DNA of 64,000 nt from Bradyrhizobium sp. CCGE-LA001 (GCF_000296215.2 NZ_CP013949.1:2473501-2537500), one strand, 5' to 3'. Positions 7,893-16,243 are shown, counted from the stretch's first letter. Notes: a model not told the origin generated them from the letters alone. Translations and numbers: made by a program.

Positions 7893-9464
7893 TCAGTTCC
7901 TCAATGCCCGGATGTCACGCTCACGCAGCACCGCCTCGACGGTTCGACGCAGGCGCCGCACGGAGCCGCCCGGCCAGTGCTTCGCGACAGCCTCCCGCTC
8001 GATGCCATCGAGCGAAGTGACCCAACTCTGGTCCAGGCCGCGCTCTCTTGCGAGGTCGGCGATCACGACAGGAAGCAAGGCGTCTAGATCGTTTCGATCT
8101 GGCTTCGGGAAAGTGACGATCCGAAAGCGGTCGCGGATTGGACTCGGTAGCGGATCGAGACTGTTGGCGGTGGCGACGTATGACACATGCGACAGGTCAA
8201 GATTGGTTTGCAAGGCCGGGTCTGGATACCGGCAATTGGTCTCCACTTCGAGAAAGCCGAGCAAGCTATCCCAGAGCCGACCATAATCCGACCGCGTTGC
8301 CGCCTTCTCGAGTTCGTCGATGAGAACGAGCGGATTTGCTATTCGACCTTGCGCGATTGCGAGAAACGGATGGCATGGTTCAGCGCTGTACCAGCGGCGG
8401 TCGGTCCCTCCGAAAGCCGCGCCGTCGGAACGACTGGCGTCCGTGCGCCAAACGGTGAGCCCGAGTACCTCGCCGAGTCGGCGCGCAAATCGGCTTTTGC
8501 CGCCGCCGGGATCACCTACGATCAGCAGCGGGCGCAGACGAACAGTGGTTCGTCCCACGAGATCGGCCAGCGCGAAATCAATGACGTCAACAGCATACGG
8601 GAACTCGAACATCAAAGCGTTGCGCGCGTCGTGCAGAGCCGGGGTCAGAACGAGCGGCAACGCGGTGTTGATGACGTTCTTGAGTGGGCCGATGATGTCC
8701 TTGAGCTTGCCGTTCTTCATCTCCTCCGGGGAAAGACGCGCGACCACGAGATGGTGTTCGGGAATGGTGTCTACGGCTGCCTCGGTCTGTTGCTCGGCGG
8801 TCGTGGCCCTGTCCTCGGCCTTCTGTGTATTCCTCCTTTCTTCCGCTTCCTTCAACTTGCGTCGAATTTCAGCCTTGGCTGCAACGATGCGATGCTCCGC
8901 CATGCGATATCCAAGCCTCTCGGCGTTCGAAGCTGCTGAGACCATCTCCGGCAGAACGTGGGTGCAAGCCGGCAGCGCGGCCCAACCGTAGGTGAACGCT
9001 TCGAGGTCGCTGCAGAGCTCCTCGTTGGCGTGCCTGGCACCTACGTGGAGCGCCTGGACGAGGGCTTTGCCGACCCTGCGGTGTAGCTCGAAGTATTGGT
9101 CAGTGGACGGTGTCGGCAAGCTCACAAGCCGAATGCTATCGGCAACACCTCTAAGCACCGGCTCGTTCTGAGCGGCAGCGAGGCGGTCAAGTTCATCGGC
9201 GAGTGCCAATGCGGCCTCAAGCGATCTGCTAGTGGCCCATGCAAGGTTATGTGGCAACTGTGGGCAGAGTTCGGCGACTTCCGCGATGAGCCGCTCCGCA
9301 ATATGATCGGATCCGTCGATGATGAGTTTTGCGTAGCGCAGAAGCCGGGGCAGACCCTTCAGGCGCTCATCAGAATCGGCCGAGTCGGCAGCGGCGCCGG
9401 TCGAGACCGCATCTTCTGGCGCTGGGAGATCGAAGTCGTCGCCATTATCGCTCGTGGTGCTCAT
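7893..9464 (-). CDS. AAA+ ATPase, Lon-like ATPase domain without protease
   Basis: A 523-aa protein. Residues 1-200 are helical with no known domain, and about 195-225 are a charged helix rich in Glu, Lys and Arg. The AAA+ module has Walker A GDPGGGKS (317-324), Walker B LVLIDE (379-384), sensor-1 Asn434 and an SPIRDRF arginine-finger box (442-447). The ATPase domain most resembles that of Lon, but there is no Ser-Lys protease domain after it; the protein ends with a small helical lid. Its start overlaps the stop of the preceding gene (ATGA, 9461-9464), so the two are translationally coupled. It is probably the energy-using core of the four-gene module. Substrate unknown. Confidence 0.8.
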   Translation of the reverse strand: MSTTSDNGDDFDLPAPEDAVSTGAAADSADSDERLKGLPRLLRYAKLIIDGSDHIAERLIAEVAELCPQLPHNLAWATSRSLEAALALADELDRLAAAQNEPVLRGVADSIRLVSLPTPSTDQYFELHRRVGKALVQALHVGARHANEELCSDLEAFTYGWAALPACTHVLPEMVSAASNAERLGYRMAEHRIVAAKAEIRRKLKEAEERRNTQKAEDRATTAEQQTEAAVDTIPEHHLVVARLSPEEMKNGKLKDIIGPLKNVINTALPLVLTPALHDARNALMFEFPYAVDVIDFALADLVGRTTVRLRPLLIVGDPGGGKSRFARRLGEVLGLTVWRTDASRSDGAAFGGTDRRWYSAEPCHPFLAIAQGRIANPLVLIDELEKAATRSDYGRLWDSLLGFLEVETNCRYPDPALQTNLDLSHVSYVATANSLDPLPSPIRDRFRIVTFPKPDRNDLDALLPVVIADLARERGLDQSWVTSLDGIEREAVAKHWPGGSVRRLRRTVEAVLRERDIRALRN

Positions 9465-10024
9465 GCTCTGTCCTCCGCGTGATCGTTCCTGTCGCGGAAA
9501 CAGGACCGTCGGCGTGCGCGGAATCCGCGGCGGGAAGGACCCCGGGCAAGACGCGTGTACCAGGAGACCGACAACTCGGCTGCGAGGGGATAGTTGAGTT
9601 CAACGCGATGAAGGATATTCGCGAGGACCACAGTTGACGTCGCGTCGCCTCTAAGGGCGCATTGCAGCAGCGCCGTCATGGTGATGTCGACAGTAAGCGT
9701 CACCTCATCGAAGGGCAGCAGCGAGAGCGCTGCTCCGATGGCGGCGGCGGTGTCACCACGCACCGCCGCAGGAAGCTTGCCATCGCGATCGAACATGCTG
9801 ATCCTGCCGAGCGTGTCGATCACCAGCAGGTGCTCAGCGTCGTGCAGGAGATCTGAGGGCAGGGTCCGCCACCACGCCAGCGGCGAGATATCCTGAGCAT
9901 TGGAAGGCCACCCAGAGGTGGACAGCCAGATGCTCTTCCGGGCCAAATCAGCAGCGTCGCCAGTCAGGACGGCCAGATCCTGGTGCCGGGGCTCGCGCGC
10001 CGGCATTTCTATCTTTTTCAGCAT
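9461..10024 (-). CDS. Hypothetical protein, coupled to the AAA+ gene
   Basis: A 187-aa protein with no domain I recognise. It has an acidic and hydrophobic central part (RISMFDRDGKLP, LSLLPFDEVTLTVDI) and a very basic C-terminus (RGPSRRGFRARRRSC). There is no signal peptide or membrane segment. The gene sits 10 bases after the GIY-YIG gene and overlaps the AAA+ gene by 4 bases, so it almost certainly works with them, perhaps as an adaptor or small subunit of the ATPase. The basic tail could touch nucleic acid. Function unknown. Confidence 0.7.
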   Translation of the reverse strand: MLKKIEMPAREPRHQDLAVLTGDAADLARKSIWLSTSGWPSNAQDISPLAWWRTLPSDLLHDAEHLLVIDTLGRISMFDRDGKLPAAVRGDTAAAIGAALSLLPFDEVTLTVDITMTALLQCALRGDATSTVVLANILHRVELNYPLAAELSVSWYTRLARGPSRRGFRARRRSCFRDRNDHAEDRA

Positions 10025-10034
10025 GATTGGCTCC

Positions 10035-10979
10035 TCAGTCGGCGATCAAGATCGGCTTCGGATAACGGCGATTGACCCACACACCGCTGTTGACGTGGGC
10101 CCCGGTCAGGACCTTCCCTGCGATTGCGGCCGAGGGGAAGCAGACGGCTACGCGGAGACGCCCCCGGTCCTGGATGCCGGGGATAGGCGAGAGTGCGTCG
10201 GCTGCAGCAAGCTCGGCGCGGCGGGTGTGTAGGATCGGGTTGACGCTCTGGTTGACGAGGCTACGCACTTCCGAGCCGGCCGTCACCACGAAGCCGTCGC
10301 GGACTGGGTAGCCCCGGGCCCAGAGGTCGCAATAGTCGAGTTCAAGCTCATTGCCCAGCGGCGGCAAATCCATCACGTCGATTTGCATCGGTCGGTTGTC
10401 ATCTGCCGCCATTGCCATGTCGGTTTCGCTCGGTTCCTGCTTGCGGCGCTGGCTTGCGAAGTTACTGCGGAGCACCCGGCATCCCGCGTCGAACAGAAGG
10501 CGCTCAGCGTGCTCGACGACGTGATCGAGCGAAGCACGCTTATGATTGGGAAGTTCCAGCACCTGCGGGCGCATCCCCATCATGATGTCGACCAGACCGG
10601 CCTGCAGGGCGCTGTGTGTCAGGCGGTACTGCAGGTAGATGGCGGTCGTCTTGTCGAACCAGGCGCTCAGGTAACCCGAGATGACGTAGACTTCGCGGGC
10701 GAAGGCTTTTGACGCATCGCCAGAATGCTCGCCGAGCCTGCGGCCAGCATTGCCGGTCTCGCCGATGTAGGCGGTCCCGTGATCCGCGAGGATGTAACAG
10801 GCAGCGACAGCGCCGAGAGTTGGCGAGATGTCTTTGACCATCGCGAACGGGAAGGCCGAGACGGTGAGGCGGCTGACATCGTCGTGGACCTCGCGAAGGC
10901 CGGCGATACCGCCCATCGGGCGGTGAACATTGCTGCTGCAGGCGGGCTGCATGGTTGTGTCGTTAAAGAACAGGGACAT
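10035..10979 (-). CDS. GIY-YIG nuclease-like protein with DUF4357-like C-terminus
   Basis: A 314-aa protein. The GIY-YIG core is visible as CYIL (61-64), YIGETGN (71-77), Arg80/Arg81 and His85, the usual layout of this small endonuclease fold. The C-terminal third (VVTAGSEVRSL, then SAAIAGKVLTGAHVNSGVW) matches the DUF4357 type of domain often fused to GIY-YIG in defence-island proteins. It is the first long gene of a four-gene minus-strand operon and has an AGAGAGA ribosome binding site. By family it probably nicks or cuts DNA. I cannot confirm the metal-binding glutamate in the later helix; FDKTTAIYLQ stands where it would be expected. Confidence 0.75.
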   Translation of the reverse strand: MSLFFNDTTMQPACSSNVHRPMGGIAGLREVHDDVSRLTVSAFPFAMVKDISPTLGAVAACYILADHGTAYIGETGNAGRRLGEHSGDASKAFAREVYVISGYLSAWFDKTTAIYLQYRLTHSALQAGLVDIMMGMRPQVLELPNHKRASLDHVVEHAERLLFDAGCRVLRSNFASQRRKQEPSETDMAMAADDNRPMQIDVMDLPPLGNELELDYCDLWARGYPVRDGFVVTAGSEVRSLVNQSVNPILHTRRAELAAADALSPIPGIQDRGRLRVAVCFPSAAIAGKVLTGAHVNSGVWVNRRYPKPILIAD

Positions 10980-11231
10980 TGTATCTCTCTCTGGGTTGAG
11001 AGATCACGAGGCCAACGTCGTTAGACCAGAACCGAAGTTTGAAGCGTCACGCCTTCGCAGCGAATCATCGCAATGAAGGGTGTTTGGCATCATCGGCTCT
11101 TCGATTTGCGCCTTTCAGCTGCGGTGAGAGCAGATGCACTACATCTGCAAGCTCGGCCGGACCGTGGGACGGAAACCGATCAGTCCATGTGGCGCATCTG
11201 CGTCACACGACGTCGGGCCTTGCGATCTGGC
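10980..11231. other. Leader region of the four-gene operon
   Basis: About 250 bases between the small ORF stop and the GIY-YIG start. Only very short frames exist on the minus strand, the best being about 28 codons starting near 11090. No obvious hairpin-T terminator is seen, so the small gene and the operon could share a transcript. Confidence 0.35.
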
Positions 11232-11396
11232 TTAGCCGTTGAACAGCTGGGTGATGAGGGCGGTCGGGTCGGTCGTTGTGGCCACCGGATTGCCGGTGGA
11301 GGAACAGCCGAAGTCGGTCAAATTAGACCGAGCTTGAAACGCCAGAGAGGGGTGGGGCAGTAGTGCCGAATCGGCGATATAGTCGCGCTTAGCCAT
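11232..11396 (-). CDS. Small protein (54 aa), unknown
   Basis: An ATG frame starting MAKRDYIADSALLPHPSLAF and ending LITQLFNG, preceded by AAGGAA eight bases upstream of the ATG, a good alphaproteobacterial ribosome binding site. The peptide is soluble, Thr/Ser/Pro-rich in its second half and has one cysteine. It lies on the same strand as the four-gene operon and about 250 bases ahead of it, so it may be its first gene or a leader peptide. No family is recognised. The spacing and start signal make it more likely real than chance. Confidence 0.5.
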   Translation of the reverse strand: MAKRDYIADSALLPHPSLAFQARSNLTDFGCSSTGNPVATTTDPTALITQLFNG

Positions 11397-11580
11397 GATC
11401 GATTTCCTTAGAATCGGTTGTGGTCAGGCTGTCGTTCGGTGTTACAGCACCGGGCGGCAGCCGCTTCGCGTTTTGCGAAGCTCCCCAAATATGCGGATGT
11501 ATGTGCCGAGATTCCAGTCTCTCCGCAATGAGATGGTTAATGGGCGTCAATATCTGGCACTATTTGTCGCTTGCCACTCC

Positions 11581-11610
11581 GGTCGCGACGAGCGCGATTA
11601 GATCGCGACC
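11581..11610. repeat. Inverted repeat near the island end
   Basis: GGTCGCGA (11581-11588) and TCGCGACC (11603-11610) form a perfect 8-bp inverted repeat about 40 bases inside the tRNA-Lys fragment. There is no T-run, so a terminator is less likely than a recombinase or excisionase binding site. That role is a guess from position. Confidence 0.3.
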
Positions 11611-11653
11611 AATCCGTGCCCAACGAAACGTGGTCAGCGTTGGTCCTCGAGCC

Positions 11654-11703
11654 GCTGACTCTTAATCAGCGGGTCCCAGGTTCGAGCCCTGGTGCGCCCA
11701 CCA
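11654..11703 (+). repeat. 3' fragment of tRNA-Lys (CTT): probable attachment site of the island
   Basis: Bases 11654-11670 give a perfect anticodon arm (GCTGA, loop CTCTTAA, TCAGC; anticodon CTT). A T arm CCAGG-TTCGAGC-CCTGG (11676-11692) and the 3' acceptor strand TGCGCCC plus A and CCA (93-103) follow. The 5' acceptor strand and a proper D arm are missing upstream, so this is not a functional tRNA. A tRNA 3' end left beside foreign DNA is the usual far attachment site of an island integrated in that tRNA. It implies an intact tRNA-Lys(CTT) outside the window to the left. Confidence 0.8.
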
Positions 11704-11704
11704 A

Positions 11705-12566
11705 ATCAACCGGCAGCAGCAATGATGCCGCGACCTGCATGAACGTCAGCGAGGCGAGGGCGCTCGGCAAGAGCTGGTATGGCGCGACGCGTGACGGCAG
11801 CGTCGATACAGCACAGACCCGCGACCCTCTGAGCGGAAAGTCGCTTGGCAATGCTCGGCTCTGGTGGACGTTCACGCGCGGCACCGCGATCACCAGCGTG
11901 ATCAAAAGCGCATCCACGGACAGTCTGGCGCTGGCCTTGCAGGACGTGCGCTATGCCGCGGATGCCAGCGCGACCTCGTCGATCCCGATCGCGAACGGCT
12001 CCACCAGCGTCCGGAACAAATGGCTCGAACTGGACTATGCCGGCGTTGCCGATGCCGTCGACAAGAACGTGGCGCTGCAGCCGACGCTGTTCGCGGGTCT
12101 CGCCACCGACAAGGCCGATCTTGCCAAGCTGCGCGACCTCGGCCGCAAGGTGATCGTCTGGAGCGGGCTGGCAGACGACGCCATTCCGCCGGCCGGCAAC
12201 GTCAATTATCACTAGCGGGCCGTGGCGGCGATGGGCGGCGATGCCGAGGTGCATAAATTCATGCGCATGTACCTGTTGCCCGGCGTCGCGCATCCCTCTC
12301 AGGGACGCGCTTATGCGGCTGGGGGCCGCAACGATGCGGTGCCGTTGCCGAAACTGCCCGGCAATGCCAACCAGAAGCCCACGCGCGAGCAGGATCAGTT
12401 CTTCTCCGCGCTCACGGACTGGGTCGAGAAGGGCGTGGCGCCGGAGGAGATCATGCTGGTGTCGCGCGATAACACCGTGAGCTATCCGGCGTGTATCTAT
12501 CCGCTGATGACCACGTGGAACGGCAGCGGGCCGGCAACGCAGCCTTCAAGCTTCGGCTGCCGCTAG
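11705..12566 (+). pseudogene. Tannase/feruloyl esterase family gene, 5'-truncated with internal stop
   Basis: The frame reads as the C-terminal half of a tannase-family esterase: SWYGATRDGSV, LWWTFTRGT, a GRKVIVWSGLADDAIPP segment holding the acid-residue region, then MGGDAEVHKFMRMYLLPGVAH with the likely catalytic His, ending near 12566. An in-frame TAG at 12213-12215 interrupts it after NVNYH. Family logic expects a Glu there, so one G-to-T change explains it. The N-terminal half, including the nucleophile serine region, is absent because the frame abuts the tRNA-Lys fragment. Island insertion or deletion at the attachment site probably removed the 5' part, after which the rest decayed. Confidence 0.75.
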
Positions 12567-12922
12567 GGCCTGCAGGGAACTGCCACGGCAACTCCGGCGC
12601 TGGTCTAGTGCCGGACAGCTTGCCGTCGCCGACCCCGCGGAATGACAGCCGATCGGCGTCCCGAGATTGCTCCGTCACTCCATGACGCGCGGTCCTCCAG
12701 CCAAGTGCTGATCGGTCTTCCATCTGATCGGCTCTCGCGAGCGGCTTTGCTCCGGCTGCCGGCAGCGGCCATTGATATTCGGCTCTGATCGACGGGCCCC
12801 GGGAACCGGAGGCCCCAGCCGGGGCAACGGCGCCAGGACCCGCATTCGGGCTTGCCGCGCGACGGCAGCTTTGCTAATAGTTAAACGGTCAGTCGGATTA
12901 TTATTCGGACGAGGGCCAGACG
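12567..12922. other. Intergenic region ahead of the dioxygenase operon
   Basis: About 350 bases with no supportable gene. The last 40 bases hold the TetR-type site described separately. The rest shows only short frames without a start signal. Confidence 0.4.
12885..12904. promoter_or_regulatory. Probable TetR operator, copy 1
   Basis: ACGGTCAGTCGGATTATTAT ends 18 bases before the Rieske alpha-subunit start. Its reverse complement matches 17 of 20 bases at 27699-27718, in front of the TetR gene and the divergent transporter operon. Matching sites at both ends of the cluster suggest one regulator, most simply the TetR at 27874. Confidence 0.6.
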
Positions 12923-14182
12923 ATGAACGTCGTGCGACGGATGGTGCAATGGAACGAGCTGATCCACCCCGATCGGGTCCATGGCTCGCTCTACACCGAC
13001 CGTTCCATCTTCGAGGCGGAGCTGCAGAACATCTGGTACCGGACCTGGGTCTATGTTGGCCACGAAAGCGAGGTCCCGAAGGCCAACGACTACGTCGTCA
13101 AGTCGATCGGCCCCCAATCCGTGATTATGACGCGCGACGAGCAGGGCAAGGTGAACCTGCTGCTCAACCGCTGTTCCCATCGCGGCAACCAGGTTTGCTC
13201 CTATGAGCGCGGCAATGCGCGGTCCTTTACCTGTCCGTTCCACTCATGGACGTTCGCCAATGACGGCCGCCTGGTCGGCTATGCCTTCCCCGACGGCTAC
13301 GAGGGACAGGACAGGATGGAGCTCGCGCTCGGCCGGGTGACGCGCGTCGAATCCTACCGCGGCTTCGTCTTCGGCTCCTTCGCCGCCGATGGGCCAACGC
13401 TTAAGGAGCATCTCGGAGGCGCCGCCGAGACCATCGACCGCCTGGTACGCACCTCGCCGGAGGGCGAGGTCCAGATCACGGCGGGCTTCCTCAAGCATCG
13501 CGTGAAGGCGAACTGGAAGTTCATCCTTGAGAACGAGTGCGACGGCTACCATCCGGCGTTCGTTCACACCTCGATCTTCGGGGTCGCCGACAGCATGATC
13601 GGCAAGCTCTATGGCGGGGCCTCGACCGCGTTGACCCGCGACTACGGCAACGGCCACACGGAAATCGACCTGCGGCCTGAATTCCGCAAGCGTGACCTGC
13701 CGATGAGCTGGTTCGGCACCAGTGAAGAGCGCTTGCCCGACTACGCGGCGCGCATGAAAGCGGCTTATGGCGATACGGCCGCGCGCGAGATCATGATTGA
13801 CGGTACGCCGCACGTGATGATCTTCCCGAACCTGTTCATTGCCGAAATCCAGATGTTCGTCATTCAGCCGCTCGGTGTCGACGACAGCGTGCAGCACGTC
13901 ACTGCGCTGCAGTTCAAGGGAGCGCCCGACCTCAACCGCCGCCTGCGCCAGCAGACCATGGGCTCCGTCGGCCCGGCCGGCTTCCTGCTCGCCGACGATT
14001 CCGAGATGTACGAGCGCTGCCATCGCGGCGTGCTGGCGCGCAATCCGGAATGGGTCTTTCTCGGCCGCGGCGAAAAGCGCGAGCGCCGGGACGAGCTCGG
14101 CTTCAGGATCGGCCACGTCACGGACGAGGTGCCGTCGCGCGGCATCTGGGCCCACTATCGCAAGCTGATGGAGACCGCCTGA
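12923..14182 (+). CDS. Rieske aromatic ring-hydroxylating dioxygenase, alpha subunit
   Basis: A 419-aa catalytic subunit. The Rieske 2Fe-2S ligands are in CSHRGN (Cys-x-His) and CPFHSW (Cys-x2-His), about residues 74-97. The mononuclear iron site follows in the segment NECDGYHPAFVH (about 207-218) with the usual Asp/His/His spacing. The enzyme would add O2 to an aromatic ring using electrons from a separate reductase. No ferredoxin or reductase gene is in the operon, so those must come from elsewhere. The gene starts the operon, and its TGA overlaps the beta-subunit ATG. Family relatives act on benzoate, anthranilate, salicylate and biphenyl-type compounds; the substrate here cannot be told from sequence. 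Confidence 0.92.
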   Translation: MNVVRRMVQWNELIHPDRVHGSLYTDRSIFEAELQNIWYRTWVYVGHESEVPKANDYVVKSIGPQSVIMTRDEQGKVNLLLNRCSHRGNQVCSYERGNARSFTCPFHSWTFANDGRLVGYAFPDGYEGQDRMELALGRVTRVESYRGFVFGSFAADGPTLKEHLGGAAETIDRLVRTSPEGEVQITAGFLKHRVKANWKFILENECDGYHPAFVHTSIFGVADSMIGKLYGGASTALTRDYGNGHTEIDLRPEFRKRDLPMSWFGTSEERLPDYAARMKAAYGDTAAREIMIDGTPHVMIFPNLFIAEIQMFVIQPLGVDDSVQHVTALQFKGAPDLNRRLRQQTMGSVGPAGFLLADDSEMYERCHRGVLARNPEWVFLGRGEKRERRDELGFRIGHVTDEVPSRGIWAHYRKLMETA

Positions 14183-14676
14183 TGCTGTCGCGCGAGAGCA
14201 GCGCCACGCTGATGAGCGCCGTGACCGCCTTCCTGAATCGCGAGGCGCGCTTGCAGGACGAGCATCAGTACGAAGCCTGGGAAAGGCTCTGGACCGATGA
14301 CGGCGTCTACTGGGTGCCGGCCAACGGCGCCAATATCGATCCGGAGCGGGAGATGTCCATCATCTACGACAACCGCTCGCGGATAGCCCTGCGCGTGCGC
14401 CAGCTCATGACAGGCAAGCATTTCACCCAGACGCCGCAATCGAATTTGCGCCGGCTCGTCTCCAACATCGAGCTGATGGACGAGCAGCCGGGCGGCGACA
14501 TTGCGGTGGCCAGCAACAGCCTGATCTTCGAATCGAGCCTGCGCGACGACACGCTGTGGGCCGCTCGCAACGAGTACCGGCTGCGCCATGTCGATGGCGA
14601 TCTGCGCATGGCTTACAAGAAGGTGGTGCTCGTCAACAACGACAAGGCGATCTACACGCTGTCATTCCTGGTCTAG
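14182..14676 (+). CDS. Aromatic ring-hydroxylating dioxygenase, beta subunit
   Basis: A 164-aa small subunit with the SnoaL/NTF2-like fold typical of dioxygenase beta chains (YEAWERLWTDDGVYWVPANG, then the conserved QTPQSNLRRLVSNIEL and a C-terminal YKKVVLVNND). It gives structural support to the alpha3beta3 oligomer and has no catalytic residues of its own. The ATG overlaps the alpha-subunit stop (TGATG), so the two are co-translated. A longer in-frame extension back to 14050 lies inside the alpha gene and is rejected. Confidence 0.9.
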   Translation: MLSRESSATLMSAVTAFLNREARLQDEHQYEAWERLWTDDGVYWVPANGANIDPEREMSIIYDNRSRIALRVRQLMTGKHFTQTPQSNLRRLVSNIELMDEQPGGDIAVASNSLIFESSLRDDTLWAARNEYRLRHVDGDLRMAYKKVVLVNNDKAIYTLSFLV

Positions 14677-14691
14677 GAAAGGTCTCGCGCC

Positions 14692-15486
14692 ATGATCGAC
14701 AAGGGACCTGTTCTGCTCGACATCGACGGCGGCATCGCGCGCCTGCGTCTCAACCGGCCCGATGCCGCTAACGGGATGAGCGTCGAGCTTCTCGACGCGC
14801 TCTGCGATGCCATCATGGCGTGTCACGGCCACCCCGATCTGCGCGTGGTGCTGCTGAGCGGCGAGGGCGCGAACTTCTGCGCCGGTGGCGACGTGCGCGC
14901 CTTTGCATCCAAGGGCGAGAAATTGCCGGACTACATCCGCCAGGCGACGGCCTATCTGCAGAATGCAGTCACCGGTTTGTTGCGGCTCGAAGCGCCCGTC
15001 ATTGCTTCGGTGCACGGCTTTGCGGCGGGCGGCGGCGGGTTCGGCCTCGTCTGCGCCTCCGACATCGTCATCGCGGCCGAGTCGGCCAGGTTTCTTGCGG
15101 GGGCGACGCGGGTGGCGATGGCGCCGGATGCGGGCGTCTCCGTCACGCTGTCCCGCCTGGTGGGCCTGCGGCGCGCGATGTCGATCCTTCTCACCAATCC
15201 GGTGATCCCCGCGGCCGAGGCGCTACACATGGGAATCGTCACCAAGGTCGTTCCTGACGGCGAACTCGGTGAGGCCTCGCTGGCGCTGGCGCGCGAGCTC
15301 GCGGCCGGCGCACCCAAGGCGCTTGCTGCGACCAAGCGCCTGGTCTGGGTCGGCACCGGGACGAGTATCGAGCAATGCCTGTCGGAGGAGGCGCGCACCG
15401 TCTCGGAACTGTCGGGCATGGCCGACGCGCGCGAGGGCCTTGCCGCGGTCATCGAGCGGCGCAAGCCCGTCTTCACGGGACGCTGA
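14692..15486 (+). CDS. Enoyl-CoA hydratase/isomerase family protein
   Basis: A 264-aa crotonase-fold protein. The oxyanion-hole segments are visible as GANFCAGGDVRAFA and GFAAGGGGFGLVCASDIVIA. Its likely role is hydration or ring opening of a CoA ester made later in this operon. The gene lies 15 bases after the beta subunit. The exact reaction (hydratase, isomerase or hydrolase) is not decidable from these motifs. Confidence 0.88.
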   Translation: MIDKGPVLLDIDGGIARLRLNRPDAANGMSVELLDALCDAIMACHGHPDLRVVLLSGEGANFCAGGDVRAFASKGEKLPDYIRQATAYLQNAVTGLLRLEAPVIASVHGFAAGGGGFGLVCASDIVIAAESARFLAGATRVAMAPDAGVSVTLSRLVGLRRAMSILLTNPVIPAAEALHMGIVTKVVPDGELGEASLALARELAAGAPKALAATKRLVWVGTGTSIEQCLSEEARTVSELSGMADAREGLAAVIERRKPVFTGR

Positions 15487-15489
15487 AGC

Positions 15490-16242
15490 GTGGCCGATAC
15501 GCTTCCATTCGGACGTCTGGACGGCCGGCGCACCTTCGTGTCGGGCGGCGCGCGCGGCATTGGCGCCGCGATTGCAAAGAGCTTCGTCGGCGCGGGCGCC
15601 AATGTCGTGATTGCCGATCTCGACATGGCTCAGGCTTCCGAAACAGCGCAGCAGATCGGCGCCGTGGCGGTTCGTCTCGACGTCAGCGATGCGGGCGCGG
15701 TGCAGGCGGCGATGGCGCAGCACGGGCCGTTCGACATTCTCGTCAACAATGCCGGGATCGACCAGCACGCCTTCTTCACCGAGACCACGCCGCAGGACTG
15801 GGCGAAGCTGATCGCGGTCAATCTCACATCCGTTCTGGCCTGCACCCAGGCCGTCCTGCCGGCGATGCAGGCCGCAAGGCACGGCCGCATCATCAACATC
15901 ACATCCGAAGCCGCCCGGCTCGGCTCCAGGGGCGGGGCCGTTTACTCCGCCGCCAAGGGCGGGGTCATCGCCTTCACCAGGAGCATGGCGCGAGAGAACG
16001 CGCGTTATGGTATCACGGCGAACGCGATCGCGCCCGGCCCGATCCGCACGCCAATGCTGGAGCAGGCGGTCGCCCGCGGTGGCGACAAGATCCTTCGCGC
16101 GATGACCGACGCAACCTTGCTGGGCCGGCTCGGCGAGCCGGATGAGGTTGCAGCAGCCGCGCTGTTCCTCGCCTCCGATCAGGCCGCTTACATCACGGGT
16201 GAGACGCTCGGCGTGTCCGGCGGCATGGGGATCGGCGGCTGA
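15490..16242 (+). CDS. Short-chain dehydrogenase/reductase (FabG-like)
   Basis: A 250-aa classical SDR. Cofactor motif SGGARGIGAA near residue 20, NNAG at about 85, catalytic Tyr and Lys in VYSAAKGG near 150, and the C-terminal ITGETLGVSGGMGIGG typical of FabG types. It starts at a GTG 3 bases after the upstream stop. It probably oxidises a hydroxyacyl-CoA or a cis-diol in this pathway. Unlike four other SDRs in the window, its YxxxK is intact. Confidence 0.9.
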   Translation: MADTLPFGRLDGRRTFVSGGARGIGAAIAKSFVGAGANVVIADLDMAQASETAQQIGAVAVRLDVSDAGAVQAAMAQHGPFDILVNNAGIDQHAFFTETTPQDWAKLIAVNLTSVLACTQAVLPAMQAARHGRIINITSEAARLGSRGGAVYSAAKGGVIAFTRSMARENARYGITANAIAPGPIRTPMLEQAVARGGDKILRAMTDATLLGRLGEPDEVAAAALFLASDQAAYITGETLGVSGGMGIGG

Positions 16243-16243
16243 G

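Noticed and set aside
11641..11703. Functional tRNA-Lys gene
   Set aside because: Only the anticodon arm, T arm and 3' acceptor strand are present; the 5' acceptor strand and a D arm are not found upstream.
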